In this document: positions 42,074-50,640 of the stretch, in pieces
How the letters are laid out: each line of letters begins with the position of its first letter
Numbering within the stretch: position 1 is the first letter of the stretch
NCBI RefSeq assembly: GCF_039535475.1
Contig: NZ_BAAAXG010000001.1
Coordinates: 1 to 60,550, forward strand
Origin: Streptomyces showdoensis
GTDB lineage: Bacteria; Actinomycetota; Actinomycetes; Streptomycetales; Streptomycetaceae
Length of the DNA stretch: 60,550 nucleotides
Reading direction: 5' to 3'
The notes under the pieces: model-generated
The model's input: only the letters and a program-made list of their open reading frames with translations
The model's database searches: none
What the model was told of the DNA's origin: nothing
Program-made: the position numbers and the translations under genes

Positions 42074-43987
42074 TCACAGGGTGCGGCTCAGGTGGTCGGT
42101 GAGCAGCCGGGTGAAGCGGGCGGGATCGGGCAGGTCTCCGCCCTCGGCGAGCAGCGCGCTGCCGTAGATCAGTTCGGCGATCTCCGCACGTGCGGGATCA
42201 TCGACGCCCGAGTCGTGTGCCGTGCGGAGGGCGGTGACCAGCGGGTGAGCCGGGTTGAGTTCGAGGATCCGCTTGACCGGGGGAATCTGCTGGCCCATCG
42301 CCCGGTACATCTTCTCCAGGGTCGGTGTCACGTCGTGGGCGTCGCCGACGACGCAGGCTGCCGACGTCGTCAGGCGTGAGGAGAGGCGGACCTCCTTGAC
42401 GTGCTCGGACAGGGTGCTGGTCAGCCAGGGCAGCAGGTCCGCGAAGTCCTGCTCGCGCCGGGTCCTGTCGGCGTCGGTCTCCTTTCCGTCGTCGGCGGAC
42501 TCCGCGAGGTCGACCTGGCCCTTGGCGACGGACTGCAGCCGGTGGCCGTCGAAGGCCGGGACCCGGTCCACCCACACCTCGTCGACGGGGTCGGTGAGGA
42601 TCAGGACCTCGTAGCCCTTGGCCGCGAAGGCCTCCATGTGCGGGGAGTTCTCCACCATCGCACGGGTCTCGCCGGTCAGGTAGTAGATGGCGTCCTGGCC
42701 GTCCTTCATGCGCTCGACGTACTCGCGCAGGGTGGTGGTCTTCTCGGGGTCGTGCGTGGAGGCGGCGGACAGCAGCCCGAGCAGGGTTTCGGTGTTGTCC
42801 GTGTCCTCGAGCAGGCCTTCCTTCAGCACGCGGCCGAACTGAGCCCACACCTTGGCGTAGCGCTCGGCGTCCTTGGACTGCATGTCCTTGATCGCGCCGA
42901 GGACCTTCTTGACCAGGCGCCGTCGTACGCCGGCGATTTGCCGGTCGTGCTGGAGGATCTCGCGGGAGACGTTCAGCGACAGGTCGTGTGCGTCCACGAC
43001 GCCCTTGACGAAGCGCAGGTACTGCGGCATGAGCGCTTCGCAGTCGTCCATGATGAACACCCGCTTGACGTACAGCTGCACACCGGGCTTGGTCTCGCGC
43101 GAGAACAGGTCGAAGGGCGCCTGTGAGGGGATGAACAGCAGCGCCTCGTACTCGAAGGTGCCTTCGGCGCGCATGTGGATCGTCGCGGCCGGCGGCAGCC
43201 AGTCGTGGCCGGTCTGCTGGTAGAAGTCGTTGTACTCCTCCTCGGTGACCTCGCTGCGCGGCCTCGCCCACAGGGCCTTCATCGAGTTGAGGGTGTCGGT
43301 TTCGCGGCTGGACCCGCCGTCGGCGTCGGTGCGCTCCGCGGCCATCCGGATCGGCCAGCGGATGAAGTCCGAGTACCGCTTGACGATCTGCCGGATCTTC
43401 GACTCGGAGAGGTAGTCGGCGAGCCCGTCCTCGCTGTCGGCGGGCTTGAGGTGCAGGGTGACGGACGTGCCCACGGGCAGGCCGTCGACCGCCTGGAGGG
43501 CGTACGTGCCCTCGCCGTCGGATTCCCACTGGGTGCCGGAGTCGGTTCCGGCCCGCCGGGTGCGCAGGGTGACCTTGTCGGCGACCATGAACGCCGAGTA
43601 GAAGCCGACTCCGAACTGTCCGATCAGGCCGGCTTCGGTGGCGTTGTCCTTGGACTCCTTCAGCTTCTCCAGCAGGCCGGCCGTGCCGGACTTGGCGATC
43701 GTGCCGATCACCTCCACCAGGTCGTCCCTGGTCATGCCGATCCCGTTGTCACGCACGGTCAGGGTGCGGGCGGGCTTGTCGACCTCCAGCGAGATGTGCA
43801 GGTCGGTGGTCTCGGCCAGGGCGGAGTCGGTCAGTGATTCCAGCCGCAGCTTGTCCAGGGCGTCGGAGGCGTTCGAGATCAGCTCGCGCAGGAAGATGTC
43901 CTTGTTCGAGTAGATCGAGTGGATCACCAGCTGGAGCAACTGGCGGGTCTCGGCCTGGAACTCCAACGTCTCGACACTGCTGCTCAT
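42074..43987 (-). CDS. htpG: Molecular chaperone HtpG (Hsp90)
   Basis: 637 residues, normal for bacterial Hsp90. The GHKL ATPase domain is intact: ETRQLLQLVIHSIYSNKDIF, LRELISNASDALDKLR with the ATP/Mg Asn, VRDNGIGMTRDDLVEVIGTIA and GLIGQFGVGFYSAFMVAD. The middle domain (RGVVDAHDLSLNVSREILQ-like, here KGVVDAHDLSLNVSREILQH) and the C-terminal dimerisation domain (ILELNPAHPLVTALR) are present. It folds client proteins in the cytosol under stress. It is downstream of rheA on the same strand with 174 bases between and upstream of the kinase-like gene. Confidence 0.97.
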   Translation of the reverse strand: MSSSVETLEFQAETRQLLQLVIHSIYSNKDIFLRELISNASDALDKLRLESLTDSALAETTDLHISLEVDKPARTLTVRDNGIGMTRDDLVEVIGTIAKSGTAGLLEKLKESKDNATEAGLIGQFGVGFYSAFMVADKVTLRTRRAGTDSGTQWESDGEGTYALQAVDGLPVGTSVTLHLKPADSEDGLADYLSESKIRQIVKRYSDFIRWPIRMAAERTDADGGSSRETDTLNSMKALWARPRSEVTEEEYNDFYQQTGHDWLPPAATIHMRAEGTFEYEALLFIPSQAPFDLFSRETKPGVQLYVKRVFIMDDCEALMPQYLRFVKGVVDAHDLSLNVSREILQHDRQIAGVRRRLVKKVLGAIKDMQSKDAERYAKVWAQFGRVLKEGLLEDTDNTETLLGLLSAASTHDPEKTTTLREYVERMKDGQDAIYYLTGETRAMVENSPHMEAFAAKGYEVLILTDPVDEVWVDRVPAFDGHRLQSVAKGQVDLAESADDGKETDADRTRREQDFADLLPWLTSTLSEHVKEVRLSSRLTTSAACVVGDAHDVTPTLEKMYRAMGQQIPPVKRILELNPAHPLVTALRTAHDSGVDDPARAEIAELIYGSALLAEGGDLPDPARFTRLLTDHLSRTL

Positions 43988-44161
43988 AGAGGTCTCTTTC
44001 CGTGTGTACGTGAGGAACGGACGGGGACTCGGGCCGGGACGGACAACGGTCCGCCGACGGCTTGGATGGGGGATGGGGGGGTGGGGGGACGGGGGGCGGG
44101 GGACGGTGAGGACGGGGGCGAGCCGTACCGTATGCGCCGGTGCGGATCTCCGCCGTGGACG

Positions 44162-44806
44162 TCAGTCCTCGCCGTCGGCCCCGGCGAGCCGGTCGCCCAG
44201 CTCGTCCATGTCCGCGACGAGGTCGGCGTGGGCGCCGAGGTGAGGGCGCATGCCGGCCAAGGGCGCGATGAGGTCGGAGGCGTCGGCCGCGCCGAGAGCG
44301 ACACGCAGGGCGGCCTGGGCCGAGCGCGCGTCGGGCGCGAGGTCGCCGAGCGCGGTGATCTGACCGGCGAGGCTGCGCAGGTCGGCGGCGTGGGCGCGCG
44401 CCCAGGTGAGGGTGGCGCGTTCGGCGGCCCTGGCCTGGCGGGTGGCCGTCACACGCTGCTCGCCGGTGGTTCCGACGGCGCCGGGGCGGCCTCGCAGGTA
44501 GCGGCGCTCGGCGGCCTGGCGGCTGGCCACGCCGAGGGGAGCGGCGAGGTCGGCCCAGCTGACTCCCGCCTCGCGGGCGGTCTCGATCAGGCCGGTCTCC
44601 CACCCCGTGAGCTGCTCGCGCACCTGACGCAGCAGCACGAGGGAGGCCAGCGCCTGCTGCGGGCCGGGCCTGGAGGCGTCGGGAGCCTCGTGCTGGGCCT
44701 CGCGCAGCGCGTCGTCTATGGCGGCGAGGGCCGCCGCCGCGGCGAGGAAGGACGCCGGGCTGTGGGCGTCGGTACGGGGCGTGTCCGGCTGGTCGGCTGC
44801 GGTCAC
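44162..44806 (-). CDS. rheA: RheA-type HSP18 transcriptional regulator
   Basis: About 214 residues. The second of two in-frame GTG codons (44806) is preferred because GGGAGG stands five bases before it. The protein is helical and Ala-rich; the segment VREQLTGWETGLIETAREAGVSWADLAAPLGVASRQAAERRY (condensed, about 65-107) looks like a helix-turn-helix. It is divergent from hsp18, as rheA is in Streptomyces albus, where RheA is a thermosensing repressor of hsp18. The intergenic region contains a perfect TGTCATC-N5-GATGACA box, the reported RheA operator. The assignment therefore rests mainly on position plus operator; direct protein similarity to RheA could not be checked. Confidence 0.7.
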   Translation of the reverse strand: MTAADQPDTPRTDAHSPASFLAAAAALAAIDDALREAQHEAPDASRPGPQQALASLVLLRQVREQLTGWETGLIETAREAGVSWADLAAPLGVASRQAAERRYLRGRPGAVGTTGEQRVTATRQARAAERATLTWARAHAADLRSLAGQITALGDLAPDARSAQAALRVALGAADASDLIAPLAGMRPHLGAHADLVADMDELGDRLAGADGED

Positions 44807-44823
44807 GGGCACCTCCCTCGATC

Positions 44824-44842
44824 TGTCATCACTTCGACGACG
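44824..44842. promoter_or_regulatory. Degenerate second RheA-like box
   Basis: TGTCATC-N5-GACGACG has a perfect left arm and a 5-of-7 right arm. It lies 26 bases from the perfect box and close to the rheA start. Confidence 0.4.
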
Positions 44843-44849
44843 TCTTGTT

Positions 44850-44868
44850 TGTCATCCATCGGATGACA
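44850..44868. promoter_or_regulatory. RheA operator (TGTCATC-N5-GATGACA)
   Basis: A perfect copy of the published RheA inverted repeat lies between rheA and hsp18, 66 bases before the hsp18 start. It even extends to an 8-bp palindrome, TGTCATCC-ATC-GGATGACA. It should keep both genes off at normal temperature. Confidence 0.8.
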
Positions 44869-44934
44869 TGTTACAACGGTTTCAGTGCAGCGCATTGGCA
44901 GCAACTGCCCGAAACCGCTGGAGGTGTTTTCACG

Positions 44935-45366
44935 ATGTTGATGCGCACTGACCCCTTCCGTGAGCTGGACCGGCTGACGCAGCAGCTGATGGGACCGGGC
45001 ACCTGGTCGAAGCCGTCGGTGATGCCTCTCGACGCCTACCGCGAGGGCGACGATTACGTGGTGGCCTTCGACATCCCCGGCGTGACCGCGGACGCGATCG
45101 AGATCGACGTCGAACGGAACATGCTGACCGTCAAGGCCGAGCGTCGGCCGGTGGCGAAGGCGGACGACGTGAAGGTGGAGCTGTCCGAGCGGCCGCTGGG
45201 CGTCTTCTCCCGGCAGATCATGCTCGCCGACACCCTCGACACCGAGCGCATCGCGGCGGACTATGAGGCGGGGGTGCTCACCCTGCGCATCCCGATCGCC
45301 GAGCGCGCCAAGCCCCGCAAGATCTCCATCGGCGTCGGCTCGAACCGCAAGGAGATCTCCGGCTGA
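44935..45366 (+). CDS. hsp18: Small heat-shock protein Hsp18 (Hsp20/alpha-crystallin family)
   Basis: 143 residues. The start MLMRTDPFRELDRLTQQLMG is that of streptomycete Hsp18. The alpha-crystallin domain covers about residues 35-130: MPLDAYREGDDYVVAFDIPGV, the ERNMLTVKAERRP strand pair, LGVFSRQIMLADTLDTERIAADYEAGVLTLRIPIAE with the GVL motif, and the AKPRKIS end. It is an ATP-independent holdase that keeps denatured proteins soluble. GGAGG precedes the ATG. The promoter region contains the RheA box. Two DUF2267 genes follow on the same strand. Confidence 0.95.
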   Translation: MLMRTDPFRELDRLTQQLMGPGTWSKPSVMPLDAYREGDDYVVAFDIPGVTADAIEIDVERNMLTVKAERRPVAKADDVKVELSERPLGVFSRQIMLADTLDTERIAADYEAGVLTLRIPIAERAKPRKISIGVGSNRKEISG

Positions 45367-45465
45367 CACCGCCCCGGACCGGTGCGGAGGACGGCAGCCT
45401 GATCTCCCCCTCCCCGCCCTCCGCACCTCCGTGGACAGCCGGACGACACGAAGGGGTGACCGCCG

Positions 45466-45903
45466 ATGACGCTACGACGCGAAGCGTTCCTCGACCACGT
45501 GAAGGAACGCGGCGCATACGACACCGCCGCCGAAGCCGAGCGGGTGGCACGCGTGGTGCTCGCCCTGCTGGGCGCTCACCTGGTCGGCGAGGTCCGCGCC
45601 CGGCTCGCGACACACCTGCCGGAGGGCTTCGCCCTGATCCTGCTCAACCCTCTGCAGAGCGCCGAGCCGCTCTCCCCCGAGCGGTTCGTCCGCGCGGCGG
45701 CGGCCTGGATCGAGGGTGCCACCGTCCAGACCGCGACCTGGGACGTCAGCGCCGTCCTGTCCACCGTCGCCGACGCGGCCGGCGAGGACCTGATGGGGCA
45801 GGTCCTGCTCCAGCTTCCCGTCGGCTACGAGCTGCTCTTCGGCCACCCCCAGACCACCTCACACGAACGGGGTGCCCTGCCCGGCACCCCCATGGCTCCA
45901 TGA
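45466..45903 (+). CDS. DUF2267 family protein (first of two)
   Basis: 145 residues: FLDHVKERGAYDTAAEAERVARVVLALLGAHL, then EVRARLATHLPEGFALILLNP and a second half with EDLMGQVLLQLPVGYELLFG. This two-half helical arrangement (hV-x-x-x-G-x-x-x-x-x-E-A-x-R-x-x-x-x-x-L near the start, L-P-x-x-x-x-x-L-F) is typical of DUF2267. Function unknown; members often sit near stress or redox genes. It begins 99 bases after hsp18 and is followed at 15 bases by a paralogue. Confidence 0.85.
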   Translation: MTLRREAFLDHVKERGAYDTAAEAERVARVVLALLGAHLVGEVRARLATHLPEGFALILLNPLQSAEPLSPERFVRAAAAWIEGATVQTATWDVSAVLSTVADAAGEDLMGQVLLQLPVGYELLFGHPQTTSHERGALPGTPMAP

Positions 45904-45918
45904 AAGGCGAGCACACCA

Positions 45919-46362
45919 GTGATCTCCGACGCGCGCGGACCGCTTGAGCACGAGCAGCTGTACTCGACGGCGTACGAGCAGATGCTGGAGAGGGTCCGCT
46001 ACGAAGGCGCTTACCCCACCCGTGAGAGGGCCGACGAAGCCGTCCGCCTGGTCCTGGCCGGATTCGGACGCCAGCTGACCGGCGACGAACGCGTCGACCT
46101 GGCCGCCTGCCTGCCCCTGGAGGCGGCCCGCGTGCTGACCGCCCAAGTCCCCGACCCCCAGCCGCTGACCGGCTGGGCCTTCGTCAAGGACCTCGCCGCC
46201 CGCTCCGGCGCGTCCCTGGCCACCACGCGTTGGGACACCGGTTCCGTCTTCGCGGCGGTCCGCGCCCATACGGGAACCGGCCTGGTCGACCGGGTCCTGA
46301 ACCAGCTCCCCCACGGCTGGGCCCTGCTGTTCGGCCAGGCCGAACTCACCCCCGCCGCGTAG
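45919..46362 (+). CDS. DUF2267 family protein (second of two)
   Basis: 147 residues from the GTG at 45919, 15 bases after the first DUF2267 gene. It shares the plan of its neighbour: MLERVRYEGAYPTRERADEAVRLVLAGFGRQL, ERVDLAACLPLEAARVLTAQ and DRVLNQLPHGWALLFGQ. The pair clearly arose by duplication and may work together. AAAGGCGAG serves as ribosome binding site. Cotranscription with hsp18 is likely but not shown. Confidence 0.85.
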   Translation: MISDARGPLEHEQLYSTAYEQMLERVRYEGAYPTRERADEAVRLVLAGFGRQLTGDERVDLAACLPLEAARVLTAQVPDPQPLTGWAFVKDLAARSGASLATTRWDTGSVFAAVRAHTGTGLVDRVLNQLPHGWALLFGQAELTPAA

Positions 46363-46400
46363 ACCGTAGGTACGCGCCGAACGGGCGGTGCCCGGCCCCG

Positions 46401-47307
46401 TCACCCGGTGCTGGACGAGGGAGGCCGGCGCATCGCCCAGCGGATGGCGACGGTTACCGCTGAGCCGGCGGGAGTGGCGCACCAGCGCTCGGCCCGGGGC
46501 AGCAGGGGAAGGTTCAACGGGGCACGGGCCCAGTCCGGCAGCAAGGCGACCGCCGCCGCCGCCAACATCGCGTACGGAGGCCGCGCCGGCCACGGCAGCG
46601 GCGGGTCGAGCAGGATGAACCGGGCCGCGGCACGGGCCGCGTCCGTGCCGCGCAGCTCGGGCCGGAAGGCATGGATCCGCTGCGCCAGTTCGGCTGCCGT
46701 GCGCGGGGGGCCGAGCACGCCCAGAGCGCTCCCGACGCGGGCCGCCGAGGCGATGTACGCGTCGCACTCGTCCTCGGCCAGGGGCTGGGCGCCGAATCGC
46801 TGGTGGGCGCGCAGGAAGCTGTCGACCTCGGCGACGTGCACCCACTCCAGCAAGTGCGGATCGTCGGCGCGGTACGGCTCGCCGTCGGGGGTGCGGCCTC
46901 TGACGCGTGCGTGCACCGCCCGTACGCCGTCCACCGCGAGCTGCGCGTCCTCGGCCGTCCCGTAGGTGGTGAAGGCCAGAAAGGTGCTGGTCCGCTGGAG
47001 TCGCCCCCAGGGGTCCCCCCCGGTAACCGGAATGGGCCTCCACGGCGGCCATCGCCCGCGGATGCAGCGACTGGAGCAGGAGCGCGCTCAGCCCGCCCAC
47101 GAACATCGAGGCGTCGCCGTGGACCCGGCGGATCGGATCGTCGGGGGCGAACCACCTCGGGCCCGGCGTCTCGTGGATCCTGGCCCGGTTCTCCGCACCG
47201 GACGGACCCGCGACGCGGCTGAAGAGGGCGTCGCCGAGGCGGTCGCGGGCGCGCGGCCCGCCGCTCGACGCCGTCCAGGGCGGCAGCAAGCCTCGCAACC
47301 CTTTCAC
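46401..47307 (-). pseudogene. MpaB/DUF2236-type oxygenase, frameshifted at a C7 run
   Basis: The N-terminal part (GTG at 47307: VKGLRGLLPPW, then ETPGPRWFAPDDPIRRVHGDAS, FVGGLSALLLQSLHPRAMAAVEAHSGYRG) and the C-terminal part (DGVRAVHARVRG, PHLLEWVHVAEVDSFLRAHQRFG, GWCATPAGSAV-like end) are both typical of the latex-clearing/MpaB-type oxygenase family with its buried haem-type His residues. They lie in different frames. Removing one base from the seven C at 47015-47021 restores DPWGRLQRTSTFLAFTTYGT, exactly the missing family motif. The full gene would encode about 300 residues. It is either a recent null allele or a homopolymer sequencing error. Confidence 0.85.
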
Positions 47308-47334
47308 AGTTCGACCGTCCCTTTCACAGTTCGA
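47299..47334. repeat. 16-bp direct repeat at the start of the MpaB-type gene
   Basis: CCCTTTCACAGTTCGA occurs at 47299-47314 and 47319-47334. The repeat overlaps the start codon and ribosome-binding region of the minus-strand gene, so the upstream copy provides a second possible GTG context. Confidence 0.7.
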
Positions 47335-47428
47335 TTGTCGCTCCGACGCCCGGCGAGGGCGGGCCGGGCGCCGCGGCGCGGTCTCCACGACGCGACGGCC
47401 GGGTTTGCCGGGGCCGAGCGGGGGCGGC

Positions 47429-48271
47429 TCAACCGTCGTCCGCGGGCACCGGAGCGAAGGGGTGCAGGACGTCGTCGTTCCCGGCGATGACGCGGTAGCT
47501 GCTCTCGGGCATCTCGTTCCAGGCTCCCGGCAGGTCGTCGAGCGGCTCGGACACGATGAGACGCGTCTGCGGAGCGATGTTCCGCAGGAACGCCACGTCG
47601 GGATGCAGCTTGCGCAGGTCGTCCACCCGGCTGCTGTAGAACAGCGAACGCGAGGCGCGCTCGCTGGAGTAGCGGAAGGCCCAGACCCGGTGGCCGTCCG
47701 TGAGCGCGACCGTCATCTGGAGCGGAAAGTCCACCCCGTGCCTTCGGCCGACGTCCTCCACGACCCCCGCCATCCTGGCCACGGCCGCGGGCGGGTCCTG
47801 TTCCAGTCCCAAGGTGACCGCGAGGTAGAACATCACCTCGGAGTCCGTCGTTCCTTCGAGATCGGCGTAGAGCGCCGGGTCGATGCGCAGCGAGAGGTCG
47901 CGGCGCAGGAGGCGGAACCCGGCGATGGCGCCGTTGTGCATGAACATCCAGCGGCCGCGCCGGAACGGGTGGCAGTTGGACTGTTGCACCGCCGTTCCGG
48001 TGGACGCCCTGATGTGGGCGAAGAACAGCGGCGAGCGGACGTGATCCGCCAGCTCCCGCAGGTTGCGGTTGTTCCAGGCGGGTCCGACGTCCCTGAGGAG
48101 CGCGGGCGTGTCGCTCTCGTCGGTGTACCAGCCGATGCCGAATCCGTCGCCGTTCGTGGTCTCCACGCCCAGCTTGGCGTTGCGGCTCTGCTCGATCAGC
48201 GAGTGGGCCGGTTTGTACAGGATGGTGTCCAGCAGCACCGGAGTGCCGGCGTACACGAGCCAGCGGCACAT
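47429..48271 (-). CDS. Class II glutamine amidotransferase (EgtC-like)
   Basis: 280 residues starting MCRWLVYAGTPVLLDTILYK. Cys2, after removal of Met, is the Ntn-hydrolase nucleophile. NGDGFGIGWYT, FFAHIRASTGTAVQQSNCHPF and MFMHNGAIAGF (Asn and Gly of the oxyanion hole) are family signatures. These stand-alone GATase domains are related to EgtC, which acts in ergothioneine synthesis, but no other egt gene is here, so the substrate is uncertain. The gene is just upstream of the MpaB-type gene on the same strand. No good ribosome binding site is seen. Confidence 0.85.
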   Translation of the reverse strand: MCRWLVYAGTPVLLDTILYKPAHSLIEQSRNAKLGVETTNGDGFGIGWYTDESDTPALLRDVGPAWNNRNLRELADHVRSPLFFAHIRASTGTAVQQSNCHPFRRGRWMFMHNGAIAGFRLLRRDLSLRIDPALYADLEGTTDSEVMFYLAVTLGLEQDPPAAVARMAGVVEDVGRRHGVDFPLQMTVALTDGHRVWAFRYSSERASRSLFYSSRVDDLRKLHPDVAFLRNIAPQTRLIVSEPLDDLPGAWNEMPESSYRVIAGNDDVLHPFAPVPADDG

Positions 48272-48504
48272 TAGTGATCACCGGAATCCCTTGAGCTCTG
48301 TCAGGGCGTTGAGGAGGGTCTTGATCACGCCGTCGCTTTCGGCCTGGCCGTGGCCCGCTGGGCGGTCACCCGTACGACGGCGTCCGTCGGTCCAAGCGGT
48401 CGGGGAAGGGTTCACCGGGCGGCTTCCGGATCTCGGCCGTCCCTGCGCCGGGCGGGGCGGAGCGTCCGGCCGGGCCGGAGCGCGCCGCCCTTCGTGCGTT
48501 CCTC

Positions 48505-49107
48505 TCAGGTCGTGAGGAGCCGGTGGAAGAACGAGCGGTACTGCCGCAGCGCGTGGCGCAAGCTCTCCGTGTCGACGTCCTCGCCCTCGTTCCATTGCCC
48601 CTCCAGCTCCTTCCTGCGGTCCCCGAAGGTCGCGGCGAGTTTGCGGATCACGTCGGTGACGAGCGCGTCCGCATCGTTGACCGCCGCGCGGGGGTCGTCG
48701 ACGAACCGGTTCTGGATCTCGTGCCAGCGGCTGCGGAAGGCCTCCTCGTCCTGAGAGCCGAGCAGCCGCTCCGGGGCGCCTCCCTCGTCCCCCTCGGGAC
48801 GGGCGGATCGCTCGCCGGGCCCGGCCGGAGTGTCGCCGTCCCTGTCGCGGGCCGCCTCCGCACCGGTCCCGGCCTCGGGGCCAGGGGTGGTTCCGGGCCC
48901 CGCGTCGGCACCGGATCCGGTGCCGGTCGCGGGGTACCTCGTGTCGGAGTCGCCTCCGGCCTCGGTCCGGTGAGGCTCGTCCTCGCCGGCTCGCGCGCCG
49001 TGACCGCTGTGCTCGCTGTCGCCTACGTCGGTGCTTTCGCCCGGGTAGACGGGCGGAGCCGCGTCCGAGCCGTCGCCGGACCGCTCCGGTGTGTCGTTCT
49101 CGCGCAT
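48505..49107 (-). CDS. Hypothetical protein with acidic repeat region and conserved C-terminal domain
   Basis: 200 residues. The first 115 are disordered and rich in Asp, Glu, Gly and Pro (GDSEHSGHGARAGEDEPHR, TGTGSGADAGPGTTPGPEAG). The C-terminal 75 residues form a helical domain, SRWHEIQNRFVDDPRAAVND then ADALVTDVIRKLAATFGDRR and LRHALRQYRSFFHRLL. This domain is clearly related to that of the next gene (F-V-D-x-P-x-x-A-V-x-D-A-D-x-L-V-T). AGGAGG precedes the ATG, and the gene begins 16 bases after its membrane-bound partner ends. Confidence 0.8.
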   Translation of the reverse strand: MRENDTPERSGDGSDAAPPVYPGESTDVGDSEHSGHGARAGEDEPHRTEAGGDSDTRYPATGTGSGADAGPGTTPGPEAGTGAEAARDRDGDTPAGPGERSARPEGDEGGAPERLLGSQDEEAFRSRWHEIQNRFVDDPRAAVNDADALVTDVIRKLAATFGDRRKELEGQWNEGEDVDTESLRHALRQYRSFFHRLLTT

Positions 49108-49123
49108 GTCGTGCGCCTCCTGA

Positions 49124-49687
49124 TCAGGTCCGGCCGGGCCGGCGGCTCTCCCCGTCGTCGGAGAGGAGTTCGTCGAAGAGGGCCCGGTAGTGCACCATCG
49201 CTCCCCTCAGCTGTTCGGTGGTGGCCTGCCGCGAGGTGCTGAGCGTGTGGACTTCGTGCGCCGCGCGGTAGTGCTCCAGCGTCTGACCGTGTTCGACCGA
49301 GAGGTCGCGCGTCTGCTGCTCGAAGCCCTCGGTGGGGTAACCGCGCTCGCCCATGAGCGAGGTCACCAGGCTGTCCGCGTCGTGCACCGCCCCCTCGGGG
49401 TGGTCCACGAACTCTTCCTGGACACCGCGCCACCGCTCGGCATAGCGCTCCCGCGCCCCGCTCGACAGGGGCTTGATGTCCAGCGTTTCGTGGCGTTTCT
49501 CGCGCGCCCCGAGGTCGTGCTCGGCGGCTCGCTTGCTGCCGGCCTCGTCGACCGTCCGTTCGTACTCGGGTCCGAATCGCTCGCGCAGCCGTCGACGACG
49601 CCGCCTGTCGACGGCGATGGCCAGCACGATCACCACGAGCACCACCGCGGCGGGTATGACGATGGCGAGAATCGTTCCTGTCGACAT
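49124..49687 (-). CDS. Single-pass membrane protein with paralogous C-terminal domain
   Basis: 187 residues. One transmembrane helix at the N-terminus (ILAIVIPAAVVLVVIVLAIAV, residues 6-26) is followed by RRRRRR and a charged cytoplasmic helix with the AEHDLGAREKRHETLDIKPL motif. The folded part is RWRGVQEEFVDHPEGAVHDADSLV and then LRGAMVHYRALFDELL, matching the downstream neighbour. I do not know the family's function. The two genes form one transcript, and a shared domain in one soluble and one membrane protein suggests they contact each other or a common partner. Confidence 0.8.
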   Translation of the reverse strand: MSTGTILAIVIPAAVVLVVIVLAIAVDRRRRRRLRERFGPEYERTVDEAGSKRAAEHDLGAREKRHETLDIKPLSSGARERYAERWRGVQEEFVDHPEGAVHDADSLVTSLMGERGYPTEGFEQQTRDLSVEHGQTLEHYRAAHEVHTLSTSRQATTEQLRGAMVHYRALFDELLSDDGESRRPGRT

Positions 49688-49950
49688 CGGCGTCGCTCCC
49701 TTGGCTCGATCCCCCTACCCAGGGCGGCTCCCCCGTCGAGGTGCGTTGAAACGGCGGTTTCCGCGCGGGACTGCGTGCCTCGTCCCCCGGCGTGAGGCTC
49801 GCGAGCACCGGCGCCGGCTCGGCGGCCGGTCGCGGCCCTTCCCCCGGTCCCTGCCGTGGCGGGTAGCCGCGCTGATCCGGGGTAGCCGCCGTACGCCGAG
49901 GCCAGTCATGGTCCGTCGCCGGGCCAACGCGATATCTGGGAGGTGGGCGC

Positions 49951-50640
49951 ATGTCCATGGCCACCGTGACGTCAGCACGCATGCCGCAGAACCGGCTGTT
50001 CGTACCACCTGGTGTGTACCGGCCACAGGCCGACACCTGGCTGCTGGCCGATGCCCTCTCCCGGGAGGAGCTGACGCCGGAGACGGAGGTGCTGGAGATC
50101 GGCACCGGCACCGGTGCCGTCGCGCTTCACGCGGCCGCCAGGGGCGCCCTCGTCACGGCGGTGGACGTGTCGTGGCGGGCTGTGATCGCCGCGCGAGTGA
50201 ACGCCCTGCGGCAGCGACTGGCGCTCCGCGTGCTGCACGGGGACTTCGCGGCTCGCGCCCGGGGGCAGCGGTTCGACCTCGTCCTCTCCAATCCGCCCTA
50301 CGTGCCCTCGCCCCACCCGCGGCCGCCCACGCGCGGCGCCGAAAGGGCCTGGGACGCCGGCCCGGACGGGCGGGTCGTCATCGACAGGATCTGCTCCGAC
50401 GCCGCATCGATGCTGCGACCCGGCGGAGTGCTGCTCATGGTTCACTCCGGCATGTGCGACGCGCGGGCCACCGTGCGGAGGCTGGAGGGATCCGGGCTGG
50501 CCGCGCGGGCCGTCGCTTGCGCGCGGGTGCCCTGGGGGCCGGTGCTGCGGACGCGACGGGCCTGGCTGGAGGAAGCGGGCCTGGCGCGTGCGGGCGACGC
50601 ATGGGAAGAGCTGGTGGTGATCCGTGCCCAGCACACCTGA
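49951..50640 (+). CDS. HemK2/MTQ2-family protein methyltransferase
   Basis: 229 residues. The SAM-binding motif is VLEIGTGTGAVALHAAARG (about residues 48-66), the acidic end of strand 2 is VTAVDVSWRAV, and the catalytic LSNPPYVPSP is at about 111-120. NPPY marks enzymes that methylate an amide N, as in release-factor Gln methylation by HemK/PrmC and MTQ2. The short N-terminus without the PrmC helical domain fits the HemK2/MTQ2 group. It overlaps the next gene by 17 bases, and that gene overlaps the third by four, so the three are translated together. Confidence 0.9.
   Translation: MSMATVTSARMPQNRLFVPPGVYRPQADTWLLADALSREELTPETEVLEIGTGTGAVALHAAARGALVTAVDVSWRAVIAARVNALRQRLALRVLHGDFAARARGQRFDLVLSNPPYVPSPHPRPPTRGAERAWDAGPDGRVVIDRICSDAASMLRPGGVLLMVHSGMCDARATVRRLEGSGLAARAVACARVPWGPVLRTRRAWLEEAGLARAGDAWEELVVIRAQHT

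Noticed and set aside
48278..48330. Short frame ending TELKGFR before the glutamine amidotransferase gene
   Set aside because: Looks protein-like but has no ribosome binding site, no recognisable family and only about 16 codons after its GTG.
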